In this document: positions 8,581 through 15,948 of the stretch, piece after piece
Layout of the letters: the number at the start of each line of letters is the position of its first letter
Position numbering within the stretch: the first letter of the stretch is position 1
Made by a program: the position numbers and the translations under genes
The notes under the pieces: generated by a model
What the model saw: only the letters and a program-made list of their open reading frames with translations
Databases searched by the model: none
What the model was told of the DNA's origin: nothing
Source of the DNA: Flavobacteriaceae bacterium
GTDB lineage: Bacteria; Bacteroidota; Bacteroidia; Flavobacteriales; Flavobacteriaceae
Direction: 5' to 3'
Assembly: GCA_002713705.1 (NCBI GenBank)
Contig: PAUJ01000009.1
Span: 27,924 to 45,669 of the forward strand
DNA: 17,746 nucleotides

Positions 8581-9357
8581 ATGACTTCTAAAAGGCCCCT
8601 AATACTTGTGACAAATGACGATGGAATACATGCTCCAGGCATTCGTTTCCTAATTAAAATCATGAATACCTTTGGAGATGTTGTTGTTGTTGCACCAGAC
8701 GCTCCTCAAAGCGGAATGGGACATGCCATTACTATAAACGACACACTTTATTGTGAAGCTATTAAAGTAATTAAAGAGGATCCACAAAAGGAATATAGTT
8801 GTAGTGGAACCCCTGTTGATTGTGTAAAGATTGCAATTAATGAGATTTTAAAACGAAAACCAGATTTATGCGTAAGTGGCATTAATCATGGTAGTAATTC
8901 CTCCATAAATGTAATTTACAGCGGAACTATGAGCGCAGCTGTTGAAGCGGGAACTCAAGGGATAGCAGCCATTGGATTTTCTTTATTGGATTACTCAATA
9001 GAAGCAGATTTTAAACCTTCTGAAAAATTTATTAAAAGTATCGTTTCACAATGTTTATCTAACGGAATGCCTAACGGTGTTGTTTTAAATGTCAATATTC
9101 CTAAGCTTTCAGAAAACAAAATAAATGGAATAAAGATATGCCGGCAAGCGAATGGACATTGGGAAGAGCAATTCGATAAAAGAACCAACCCTTTTGGTAA
9201 GGATTATTATTGGCTTACTGGCAAGTTTATCAATAATGATAGAGGAGAAGACACAGATGAATGGGCGCTTGAAAACGGTTATGTATCAGTAACCCCTACA
9301 CAATACGATTTAACAGCATATCACGCAATAAAAGACATTAACAATTGGGAACTTTAA
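8581..9357 (+). CDS. surE: SurE, 5'/3'-nucleotidase
   Basis: SurE is a metal-dependent cytoplasmic phosphatase that removes phosphate from nucleoside monophosphates (and in some species from polyphosphate). The 258-residue product begins at once with the family signature LVTNDDGIHAPGI (9-21) and continues with APDAPQSGMGHAIT (38-51), CSGTPVDCVKIA and SGINHGSNSSINVIYSGTMS. By alignment in the head, the metal ligands would be Asp13, Asp14, Ser44 and Asn102. Length is normal for the family. It is the first gene of a plus-strand group with a small membrane protein and lpxB, an arrangement familiar in Flavobacteriaceae. The last four codons overlap the start of the next gene. Confidence 0.97.
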   Translation: MTSKRPLILVTNDDGIHAPGIRFLIKIMNTFGDVVVVAPDAPQSGMGHAITINDTLYCEAIKVIKEDPQKEYSCSGTPVDCVKIAINEILKRKPDLCVSGINHGSNSSINVIYSGTMSAAVEAGTQGIAAIGFSLLDYSIEADFKPSEKFIKSIVSQCLSNGMPNGVVLNVNIPKLSENKINGIKICRQANGHWEEQFDKRTNPFGKDYYWLTGKFINNDRGEDTDEWALENGYVSVTPTQYDLTAYHAIKDINNWEL

Positions 9358-9632
9358 AAAAAGAAGTATTTATTGGATTGATCATCGGACTCCTTGCTAA
9401 TATTGCAGGATGTTATTTGTATATTTATATATTTTCTACGCATAATTTAGAAGAAACTATTCAATATGCGCTAGCTCAAGATGTATTAGGAAATATCATC
9501 GCTTTAGGTGCTATTTTAAATTTATTTGTATTCTTTATTTTTATTAAAAAAAATCAAATTTATAGAGCAAGAGGTGTCGTATTTGCGACTATAGTTAGTG
9601 CATTAATTATACTTATATCCAAATTTTATTAA
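9345..9632 (+). CDS. Small three-helix membrane protein downstream of surE
   Basis: I do not recognise a named family. The 95-residue product has three hydrophobic segments, at about residues 8-30, 46-67 and 77-93, with short charged linkers (KKNQIYRARG at about 68-77, positive and probably cytoplasmic). The best start is a TTG at 9345, inside the last codons of surE in another frame; no in-frame ATG occurs before the first helix. The 13-base overlap with surE and the stop/start overlap with the next small ORF suggest translational coupling. The unbroken frame and helix pattern support a real gene. Function is unknown; its place between surE and lpxB hints at an envelope role but does not prove it. 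Confidence 0.75.
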   Translation: MGTLKKEVFIGLIIGLLANIAGCYLYIYIFSTHNLEETIQYALAQDVLGNIIALGAILNLFVFFIFIKKNQIYRARGVVFATIVSALIILISKFY

Positions 9633-9727
9633 TGTTAAACAGGCATTTTATAATTTTTCAAGCTCAAAGAAATGACTATTATCGAACTGCATGTGACCAT
9701 ACAAAAGCAATAAATACAACCACATGA
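9632..9727 (+). CDS. Possible 31-codon coupled ORF between the membrane protein and lpxB
   Basis: An open frame of 31 codons starts at ATG 9632-9634, sharing its A with the upstream TAA stop (TAATG), and ends at TGA 9725-9727, overlapping the lpxB ATG (ATGA). It therefore fills the whole gap with the overlap geometry seen between translationally coupled genes. The predicted peptide begins MLNRHFIIFQAQRND and ends in three Thr; it has no signal peptide or membrane helix and resembles nothing I know. It could be a short coupling ORF that delivers ribosomes to lpxB, a decayed gene, or chance. Only sequence geometry supports it. Confidence 0.35.
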   Translation: MLNRHFIIFQAQRNDYYRTACDHTKAINTTT

Positions 9728-10839
9728 AATATTATATCATAGCCGGAGAAGCATCAGGCGATTTACACGGAGCTAATTTAATAAAAGCAATTTATCAAGA
9801 AGATATAGATGCAACTATTCATTACTGGGGAGGTGATTTAATGCAACAAGCTGGAGGAACTTTAGTAAAACACTATCGTGATTTAGCTTTTATGGGTTTT
9901 ATTGAAGTATTGTTCAATTTAAGAACCATTCTTAAAAACATCACTTTATGTAAAAAAGACATCAATGCGTTTCAACCCGATGTACTAATTTTTATAGATT
10001 ATCCGGGATTTAACATGCGAATCGCTAAATGGGCTAAGAAAATAGGAATCAAGACTCACTATTATATTTCTCCTCAAATTTGGGCATGGAAAGAAGGTCG
10101 AATTAAAGACATCAAAAGAGATGTTGATGCCTTGTATGTGATATTGCCATTTGAAAAGACTTTTTATGAAGAAAAACATCAATTTCCTGTAAATTTTGTA
10201 GGGCATCCTTTAATTGATGAAATTGCAAATAGGAAACAGGTTACCGATATTACTTTTAGAAAAGAAAATGGATTGGATCAACGGCCAATTATAGCCATAC
10301 TTCCCGGTAGTAGAAAACAGGAAATTTCAAAAATGCTAGAAGTAATGTTAAGTATAGTTGAAGATTTTAAAGACTACCAATTCGTAATAGCAGGCGCTCC
10401 AAGTCAAAATGAAAGTCTTTATCAAGCCTTTATTAAAAATCAAAATATTCACTTATTACTAAATAAAACCTATGATTTATTAAGCTTTTCTTATGCTGCC
10501 TTGGTTACTTCTGGAACTGCTACTTTAGAAACTGCTTTGTTTAAAGTTCCTCAAGTAGTTTGTTATAAAGGAAATCAAATATCTTATGAAATTGCAAAAC
10601 GAATTATCAAATTAAAATACATTTCATTGGTAAATCTTATTTTGGATAAAGAAGTAGTAACTGAGTTAATACAATCTGATTTTAATAAAAAGCGACTTAA
10701 AGAAGAACTCTCTAATATTTTAGTTGATTCCAATAGAACTGAATTATTTATAGCCTATTACGATTTAGAAAAAAAACTAGGCGGAATTGGAGCCAGTAAA
10801 AAAACTGCTCAACTAATTGTCGAAGCTGCAAAAACTTAA
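9724..10839 (+). CDS. lpxB: Lipid-A-disaccharide synthase LpxB
   Basis: LpxB is a family GT19 glycosyltransferase at the inner membrane that joins lipid X and UDP-2,3-diacylglucosamine to make the lipid A disaccharide. The 371-residue product starts with the characteristic YYIIAGEASGDLHGA (3-17) and carries FIDYPGFNMRIAKWAKK (90-106), YYISPQIWAWKEGR (113-126), NFVGHPLID (157-165), ILPGSRKQEI (192-201) and the SGTATLETALF segment that lines the nucleotide-sugar site. Length and motifs are normal, so it should be active. The ATG at 9724 is the first start in frame; a stop lies in frame 30 bases upstream. It shares a direction and close spacing with surE, and ends 31 bases before a convergent lipoprotein gene. 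Confidence 0.97.
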   Translation: MKYYIIAGEASGDLHGANLIKAIYQEDIDATIHYWGGDLMQQAGGTLVKHYRDLAFMGFIEVLFNLRTILKNITLCKKDINAFQPDVLIFIDYPGFNMRIAKWAKKIGIKTHYYISPQIWAWKEGRIKDIKRDVDALYVILPFEKTFYEEKHQFPVNFVGHPLIDEIANRKQVTDITFRKENGLDQRPIIAILPGSRKQEISKMLEVMLSIVEDFKDYQFVIAGAPSQNESLYQAFIKNQNIHLLLNKTYDLLSFSYAALVTSGTATLETALFKVPQVVCYKGNQISYEIAKRIIKLKYISLVNLILDKEVVTELIQSDFNKKRLKEELSNILVDSNRTELFIAYYDLEKKLGGIGASKKTAQLIVEAAKT

Positions 10840-10840
10840 T

Positions 10841-10864
10841 TTAATTTGTATAATTACAAATAAA
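10841..10864. terminator. AT-rich hairpin between convergent lpxB and lipoprotein genes
   Basis: ATTTGTA (10844-10850) and TACAAAT (10855-10861) are inverted around a TAAT loop, and two further pairs form beyond an A/A mismatch. The hairpin sits in the 31-base gap between two genes that end towards each other, as a bidirectional terminator would. The stem has only one G-C pair and no clean T-run follows on either strand, so it is weak. Confidence 0.35.
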
Positions 10865-10870
10865 TATAAA

Positions 10871-12088
10871 TTAATTACTTTCAAAAGGAATTATTCCAGT
10901 TTTTCCATTAATTCCTCCTGTCATAACAAAACTACTTTTAACAATTCCAATACTGGTGTTAGTAATAACAATGTTTGTAGTACTTTGGGGGATGATTTCT
11001 TCTGGAGTTCCTAAATTAATGGGATTTGAGTTAGCCATAGATCCTGTTAAACCATTGCCAAAATCACAAAAACCTGAAGCTGTAATTCCAAAGCGTTGTA
11101 TCCAATGACCACCATCATCTAAAGTGCTTTTTGCATCATAATAAGCTTTAGTATACCACTCTGATTTAACAATGACTACTTTAAAAACATCAGACCATGT
11201 AAAAGTCCAAGTATCTCCCTGTGCAGGACCTATAGCACCGTAATAGTCAGTCCAATTTGTATCGGATGGATTATAAACATGAAGTTCATCGTCTGCTAAT
11301 TGTAATACAGGTTTATTATCCTTGTAAATTGTCCATGCTAAGTTTGCAGCACCAACGGCGGATCCACCTTGAATTGGACTTAAATTTGAAATATAGTTTA
11401 TCAATAATGCAGTATTTCCATTATTTAAAGTGAAATAGTCGAAAAATGTTTTCATATCTATATTCTTTTCTTGACACATTTTAAAAAAAGTATCAAAAGT
11501 AAAACCAGAACTGTTTAATTCATTCATGAAAGTTTGAATATTTATACCATTTAGGTCAGCCCAGCTCCAAAAAAGAGCTATTTCACCATTTTCAGTTTGA
11601 TAGTTATCTAAATGTTTATTAATAGAAATTAATAAATATTTAAATTCTGTAACAGATAAATTAGAATCTTTATACCATTGTATACAATGTGCTGCATCTA
11701 AACCAGTTAACTGAGTAAAATTGTGAAAATCAAAATAGAGTTCATTTAAACTTTGAGATGACCTTCCATCAAGAGTCCAAGTATTTTCTACAAAATTTTC
11801 TAAAGTATTTTGAGAGTTATCAAATCCTAGTGTTTCAAAACCTGGAGAAGTAACCTCATAATGATGTAAAACACTAAAAAGAACCTCTTTATTTTCGTCC
11901 CCTTTTGATATAATAGAATCAACCCTGTGAGCGACAATAGTATTATTCTTTTCCAAAATGCTATTTAATTTATCTCCCTTTTTAATAACACTAGATGTTG
12001 GTTCTGGATTAAAAGACGAATCATCGTCAGAGCAAGCAGTGTTTAACAATAAAATAGCTGCCAAAAATATAAAAAATGTTTTTTTCAT
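10871..12088 (-). CDS. Surface-exported lipoprotein with 14-residue tandem repeats, function unknown
   Basis: I do not recognise the family. The 405-residue product has a lipoprotein signal peptide (MKKTFFIFLAAILLLNTAC, lipid on Cys19) followed by SDDDSS, which matches the acidic export signal that sends Bacteroidota lipoproteins to the cell surface. Residues about 116-223 can be written as 14-residue units with a common pattern: ELYFDFHNFTQLTG (116), LDAAHCIQWYKDSN (130), LSVTEFKYLLISIN (144), then ten linker residues, GEIALFWSWADLNG (168), INIQTFMNELNSSG (182), FTFDTFFKMCQEKN (196) and IDMKTFFDYFTLNN (210). The C-terminal part (about 245-400) is rich in Trp, Tyr and Gly and looks beta-structured. 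It sits between lpxB and a thioredoxin gene with no functional link evident, and could be a strain- or genus-specific insertion. Confidence 0.88.
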   Translation of the reverse strand: MKKTFFIFLAAILLLNTACSDDDSSFNPEPTSSVIKKGDKLNSILEKNNTIVAHRVDSIISKGDENKEVLFSVLHHYEVTSPGFETLGFDNSQNTLENFVENTWTLDGRSSQSLNELYFDFHNFTQLTGLDAAHCIQWYKDSNLSVTEFKYLLISINKHLDNYQTENGEIALFWSWADLNGINIQTFMNELNSSGFTFDTFFKMCQEKNIDMKTFFDYFTLNNGNTALLINYISNLSPIQGGSAVGAANLAWTIYKDNKPVLQLADDELHVYNPSDTNWTDYYGAIGPAQGDTWTFTWSDVFKVVIVKSEWYTKAYYDAKSTLDDGGHWIQRFGITASGFCDFGNGLTGSMANSNPINLGTPEEIIPQSTTNIVITNTSIGIVKSSFVMTGGINGKTGIIPFESN

Positions 12089-12106
12089 TTTAAAAAATTT
12101 TTTAAA
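12089..12106. repeat. 18-bp all-A/T perfect palindrome just before the lipoprotein start
   Basis: TTTAAAAAATTTTTTAAA lies directly upstream of the ATG (minus strand) and is self-complementary over all 18 bases. It is pure A/T, so chance is likely; A/T-rich, unstructured leaders are also usual before Bacteroidota start codons, which rarely use Shine-Dalgarno pairing. Confidence 0.3.
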
Positions 12107-12142
12107 CTAAGCTAATATAATAAAAAAATAAAAATTTTAAAA

Positions 12143-12150
12143 CAAAACTA
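12143..12150 (-). promoter_or_regulatory. Candidate -7 element for the lipoprotein gene
   Basis: On the minus strand this reads TAGTTTTG, a perfect match to the Bacteroidota -7 consensus TAnnTTTG, placed about 55 bases before the lipoprotein ATG and immediately after the thioredoxin-like gene. No TTG was found at the expected -33 distance, so the call rests on one box and position only. Confidence 0.35.
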
Positions 12151-12690
12151 TTAAAAAGTACTTTTAAAATTCTTTTGATATTCTTGCCATGATTCGCTAG
12201 TTGTTAACTTTTTATAATCATCATTGGCAATCATCTTTAAATACAACTCTAGTTGTTTGGGGGTTTTATAACCAACTACAGGTTGAATTAAATCACCGTT
12301 TTCTGCAAAAAAAACAATCGTAGGATAGCCTGAAATTTTTAATGCATTTGCTAAAAAATGTTGTGAATTTCTGCCTTTTCTTCCTTCTTGATAATTTGGA
12401 TTGGTATAGTTAAAATCTTGATACATGATCTCTTCGGTACCTTCTGCGTTAAACTTAACTGGATAGTAATTTTCGTTTACAAATTTGATGACATCTTTAT
12501 TTCCAAAAGTGTTTTTATCCAATAATTTACAAGGACCACACCAATCGGTATATACATCCATAAATATTTTCTTTGGAGTTTCTTTTTGAGCTTCTAAAGC
12601 ATCATTCATAGACATCCACTGAATTTTATCTTGGGCATATAATTGAAAACTACCAAAGAATATAAAAGCAATAAGAAATAAGTTTTTCAT
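12151..12690 (-). CDS. Secreted thioredoxin-fold protein with CGPC active site
   Basis: The likely role is thiol-disulfide exchange in the periplasm. The reading frame opens at 12711, but the ATG at 12688-12690 is preferred because it places a classic signal peptide at the N-terminus (MKNLFLIAFIFFGSFQLYAQ, cleavage after about residue 19 or 20); the upstream ATG would add seven residues before it. The 179-residue product has the active-site segment VYTDWCGPCKLLDKNTF with Cys51 and Cys54, and the cis-proline segment ISGYPTIVFFAENGD, both diagnostic of the thioredoxin fold. The WCGPC is preceded by a 'thioredoxin_7/DUF255-like' start rather than a cytoplasmic Trx start. It lies downstream of a strong terminator and probably needs its own promoter. 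The specific partner is unknown. Confidence 0.9.
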   Translation of the reverse strand: MKNLFLIAFIFFGSFQLYAQDKIQWMSMNDALEAQKETPKKIFMDVYTDWCGPCKLLDKNTFGNKDVIKFVNENYYPVKFNAEGTEEIMYQDFNYTNPNYQEGRKGRNSQHFLANALKISGYPTIVFFAENGDLIQPVVGYKTPKQLELYLKMIANDDYKKLTTSESWQEYQKNFKSTF

Positions 12691-12720
12691 TTTTAAATGT
12701 ATTATAAACATTTCATTTTA

Positions 12721-12745
12721 AAAAAACGCCCCAATAGGGGCGTTT
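12721..12745 (-). terminator. Strong intrinsic terminator after the POT transporter genes
   Basis: A nine-base stem (12724-12732 AAACGCCCC with 12737-12745 GGGGCGTTT) closes on the loop AATA. On the minus strand the GC-rich stem runs straight into seven T residues (12726 down to 12720), the standard form of a Rho-independent terminator. It lies 25 bases after the end of the downstream POT gene and would insulate the thioredoxin-like gene. Confidence 0.9.
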
Positions 12746-12769
12746 ATTGTTATTTATACAATCATTTTT

Positions 12770-14341
12770 TTACTTAACACCGTGCATTAACTTTTTAACT
12801 ATTGGAGTTAAACTTATAACAATTAGACCTGCAATTATTGGTATAAATGTGAATATTAAGAAAAACACACTCATGGAATATTCCGATGTAATCGAGTCAA
12901 TCATTCCACCCATAGAACCAGCAGCTTTATTACCTAGTCCAATAGCAATATACCAAAGACCAAACATCATACCAATTTTTGTAGCTGGAACTAATTTAGA
13001 AACATACGATAAACCAACAGGAGATAAACTCAATTCTCCTAAAGTATGTAATAAATACGCTAAAATTAACCATATTATACTAACAGATGCTGTTTGTGCT
13101 CCTTGAGGAATACTTGCAGATCCGTAAGCTAATATTCCAAAACCTAATCCCAATAGTATTAATCCTATTCCAAACTTAACTGTTGCTGGAGGATTGAATT
13201 TACTTTCCCATATTTTAGAAAATAAAGGAGCAAAAGCAATAATGTAAAATGAATTTAAAATACCAAACCATGAAGCTGGAATTTCTGTTGATTCTTCATT
13301 AAATTGAGTATATAACATCCATAAAACTAAAACCCATATGATAATGAAACTAATTCCTAGGAATGTATTTGATAAAGCATATTTTTTAAATGTAATTTTA
13401 AATAACTGCAACAAAACATAAGTGATAATTATTAATGGAACTACAGTAAGTAGGGTATTTGCAATTCTAAATATTAATGCAGAATCTCCTTCTAACACCC
13501 TATTGGTGTAATCTGCAGCAAAAATAGTCATCGATCCACCAGCTTGTTCAAAAGCAGCCCAAAAGAACACAGTAAAAAAAGCTAAAATACCAACTACAGT
13601 ATACCTGTCACGTTGTACTTTATTTGATACTGTTTTAGCAGCTGCTTCACCATTTGTATCTTCAACAGCATCTGACAAGTCTAGTGTTTTTGTGGGTGCT
13701 AAACCTACATTTCCAAAAATCCCTTGAGCAAACCAAAATTGCAACATCCCTAAAAGCATAAAGATACCAGCTAATCCAAATCCCCAATGCCATCCAACTG
13801 TTTCACCAATATAACCACACAGCATAATTCCTAAAAACGCTCCTGCATTTACACCCATATAAAAGATAGTAAATGCACCATCTTTTTTTTCCTGAGCATT
13901 AATGTATACACCGTTAATAATTGAAGTAATATTGGGCTTAAACAAACCATTACCAGCTACTAAACATCCAATTCCTATATATAAACCCCAAGGAGTATCC
14001 ATAGCCATAGAAGCATGACCTAAGGTCATAATTAAAGCACCTAATGCAACCGCATTTCTATACCCCATAAACTTATCAGCTATTAAACCTCCTAATATTG
14101 GAGAAAAATAAACCAACATGGTATAGGTTCCGTATAAACCTAAAGCTTCTTCTCTAGACCAAGCCCAACCGCCTTCTAATAAAGCAGAAGTTAAAAATAA
14201 TACCAATAATGCACGCATTCCATAATAGGAAAAACGTTCCCACATTTCGGTAAAAAACAAGACAAATAATCCACTTGGGTGTCCCATTAATAGTTTTTGA
14301 TTCATTTCTGAACCTTCAAATTTAAACTTCGCTAAATCCAT
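12770..14341 (-). CDS. POT/PTR2-family proton-coupled peptide transporter (long form)
   Basis: POT proteins are inner-membrane MFS carriers that import di- and tripeptides with protons. The 523-residue product has the helix-1 signature E32-MWE-R36-F-S-YY (the ExxERFxYY motif for proton coupling), the PTR2 signature FTIFYMGVNAGAFLG (157-171) and the helix-7 motif FFWAAFEQAGGS (259-270). Between FEQAGG (264-269) and PASWFG (355-360) there are 85 residues that include two extra hydrophobic helices, against 19 in the neighbouring paralogue. Two starts are possible: the ATG at 14341, and Met13 (14303-14305), which begins MNQKLLMGHPSG directly before the conserved region. It is the second gene of a tandem pair and ends at a strong terminator. 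Confidence 0.94.
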   Translation of the reverse strand: MDLAKFKFEGSEMNQKLLMGHPSGLFVLFFTEMWERFSYYGMRALLVLFLTSALLEGGWAWSREEALGLYGTYTMLVYFSPILGGLIADKFMGYRNAVALGALIMTLGHASMAMDTPWGLYIGIGCLVAGNGLFKPNITSIINGVYINAQEKKDGAFTIFYMGVNAGAFLGIMLCGYIGETVGWHWGFGLAGIFMLLGMLQFWFAQGIFGNVGLAPTKTLDLSDAVEDTNGEAAAKTVSNKVQRDRYTVVGILAFFTVFFWAAFEQAGGSMTIFAADYTNRVLEGDSALIFRIANTLLTVVPLIIITYVLLQLFKITFKKYALSNTFLGISFIIIWVLVLWMLYTQFNEESTEIPASWFGILNSFYIIAFAPLFSKIWESKFNPPATVKFGIGLILLGLGFGILAYGSASIPQGAQTASVSIIWLILAYLLHTLGELSLSPVGLSYVSKLVPATKIGMMFGLWYIAIGLGNKAAGSMGGMIDSITSEYSMSVFFLIFTFIPIIAGLIVISLTPIVKKLMHGVK

Positions 14342-14354
14342 TTAATTTAATTTT

Positions 14355-14387
14355 AAAATTTATGTTAGTAATAAGAGCATAACAAAA
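14355..14387 (-). promoter_or_regulatory. Candidate -33/-7 promoter for the downstream POT gene
   Basis: On the minus strand TTTTG (14387-14383) is followed after 20 bases by TAAATTTT (14362-14355), one mismatch from the Bacteroidota -7 box TAnnTTTG, with spacing inside the usual range. The predicted transcript start would lie only a few bases before the ATG at 14341, which would favour Met13 as the real start if this promoter is used. Weak, because the region is AT-rich. Confidence 0.25.
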
Positions 14388-14441
14388 GTCAGGCTAAATT
14401 TATTATTGTTTATCTGTTAATTCGAATCATAATGTCTGTTC

Positions 14442-15797
14442 TTAGTGCATTTCTATTTCTTCGTCTTCAACTCCATGGGTAAGAACTTCTAATTTTTTTC
14501 TTATCATTAACATTAATAGTCCGAATATTACACAAAAGACTGCAATCCCAGTAAATATTGCAAAAGCACCAAGACTTTCAGACCATTCTCCTAATAATCC
14601 TGCAAGCTTACTTCCAAACCCTGTCATTGCAAAATAAACACCCATCATAATAGACGCATATTTTACTGGAGCTAATTTTGTAATAAATGACAATGCTACT
14701 GGAGACAAGCATAATTCACCAATAGTATGAAACAGATAAGCCAATACTAACCAATACATTGCAGAAGTTCCTGTAGATTCAAGCTGAGCTGTTGCTCCAG
14801 TCATAAAAAAGAAACCAGTTCCCATAATTATCAATCCAATAATCATTTTATATAATGAAGTAGATACTTTTCCTTTTAATTTTCTATTTGCCCAATATGT
14901 TGCGACTGTAGTCCCAAGAAATATAATGAACATTGCATTTAATGATTGAAACCAAGATGCTGGAATTAGCCAACCCATTAACATTCTATCGGTCTTTTCC
15001 ATGGTAAAAATATTCATTAACCCCCCAGCCTGTTCAAAGGCTCCCCAAAATACAATTACTAATAAAAATGAAATCATTAAAACTAAAACTCTATCTTTTT
15101 CAATTTTAGTTAATGGTTTTTTTAAGAGTGCTTTTTCTTGTTTATTTTGAGAATCTCCTAAAAAGTTTCCTACTTCTTTTAAATATTTCTGTCCAAGAAC
15201 ATATTGCAAAATACCTAAAAACATTCCTATTCCGGCAAGTCCAAAACCATAATGCCAACCGTATACTTCACCGACGTATCCTACAATTAAACTAGACAAA
15301 AATGCTCCTACATTGATACCTATATAAAAAATAGTAAATCCTTTATCCCTTCTAATGTCTCCTTTTTTATAAAGGCCACCTACCATAGTCGAAATATTAG
15401 GTTTTAGCATTCCTACCCCACAAACAATTAAAACTAATCCTGTATAAAAAGCCCACATTGCTTCAACTGCAAGAATACTATGCCCGAAAAGTAATAGTAT
15501 GCCTCCTACAAGTACTGATTTTTTTTGTCCTAATAACTTATCCGCAATTATACCACCAGGAATGGACATTACATAGACCATCATGGTATACCAACCGTAT
15601 AGTGCTAAAGCTTCTTGATTTGTCCACCCTAATCCTGCATTAACAATGTCTGTTTGAGAAACTAAGTATAAAACAAGAATAGCTCTCATCCCATAATAAG
15701 AAAAACGTTCCCACATTTCTGTAAAAAAGAGTACAAATAACCCTATTGGATGTCCAAATATTTCTTTTTGATGTGGTTGAAGTGTAGTTATTGACAT
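14442..15797 (-). CDS. POT/PTR2-family proton-coupled peptide transporter (short form)
   Basis: This is a second di/tripeptide:proton symporter, adjacent to and upstream of its paralogue. The 451-residue product has E27-MWE-R31-F-S-YY in helix 1, FTIFYIGINVGAFLS (154-168), and FWGAFEQAGGL (250-260). The stretch between FEQAGG and PASWFQ (279-284) is only 19 residues, as in the E. coli Dtp type, so the protein is not truncated; it lacks the two additional helices of its neighbour. The C-terminus ends in a short acidic tail (VEDEEIEMH). The 100-base gap to the next POT gene has no obvious terminator, so both may be on one transcript. Conserved Lys in GMLKPNIS (129-136) belongs to the family's helix-4 motif. 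Confidence 0.94.
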   Translation of the reverse strand: MSITTLQPHQKEIFGHPIGLFVLFFTEMWERFSYYGMRAILVLYLVSQTDIVNAGLGWTNQEALALYGWYTMMVYVMSIPGGIIADKLLGQKKSVLVGGILLLFGHSILAVEAMWAFYTGLVLIVCGVGMLKPNISTMVGGLYKKGDIRRDKGFTIFYIGINVGAFLSSLIVGYVGEVYGWHYGFGLAGIGMFLGILQYVLGQKYLKEVGNFLGDSQNKQEKALLKKPLTKIEKDRVLVLMISFLLVIVFWGAFEQAGGLMNIFTMEKTDRMLMGWLIPASWFQSLNAMFIIFLGTTVATYWANRKLKGKVSTSLYKMIIGLIIMGTGFFFMTGATAQLESTGTSAMYWLVLAYLFHTIGELCLSPVALSFITKLAPVKYASIMMGVYFAMTGFGSKLAGLLGEWSESLGAFAIFTGIAVFCVIFGLLMLMIRKKLEVLTHGVEDEEIEMH

Positions 15798-15920
15798 ATA
15801 TTTATCTTATTATTTTTGATTTGCCAAGTTTACTAAAATTTAACGAATTTACCTTGCTTTTTTCTATTAAATAGAAACTATTGATGAACAAGAAAGCTCA
15901 AAAGAGGTCGTTTTAAATAC

Positions 15921-15928
15921 TATATTTG
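15921..15928 (+). promoter_or_regulatory. Candidate -7 element for the HMG-CoA reductase gene
   Basis: TATATTTG is a perfect match to the Bacteroidota -7 consensus TAnnTTTG, 20 bases before the reductase ATG in the 151-base divergent gap. No TTG lies at the usual -33 distance. The other side of the gap drives the POT genes; only a one-mismatch box (TAAACTTG, minus strand, 15832-15825) was seen there. Confidence 0.4.
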
Positions 15929-15948
15929 TTTTTTATAAATTTAAAATT

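Noticed and set aside
9672..9713. 13-codon ORF upstream of lpxB
   Set aside because: It overlaps the 31-codon ORF in another frame, is too short to judge, and has no coupling overlap with its neighbours.
12747..13106. 119-codon plus-strand ORF opposite the long-form POT gene
   Set aside because: It is antisense to a strongly supported transporter, shows no start context or recognisable domain, and starts inside a terminator region.
14442..15797. Short-form POT gene as an internally deleted pseudogene
   Set aside because: All POT motifs are intact and the helix 7-8 spacing fits the ordinary Dtp type; the neighbour is the one with extra helices.
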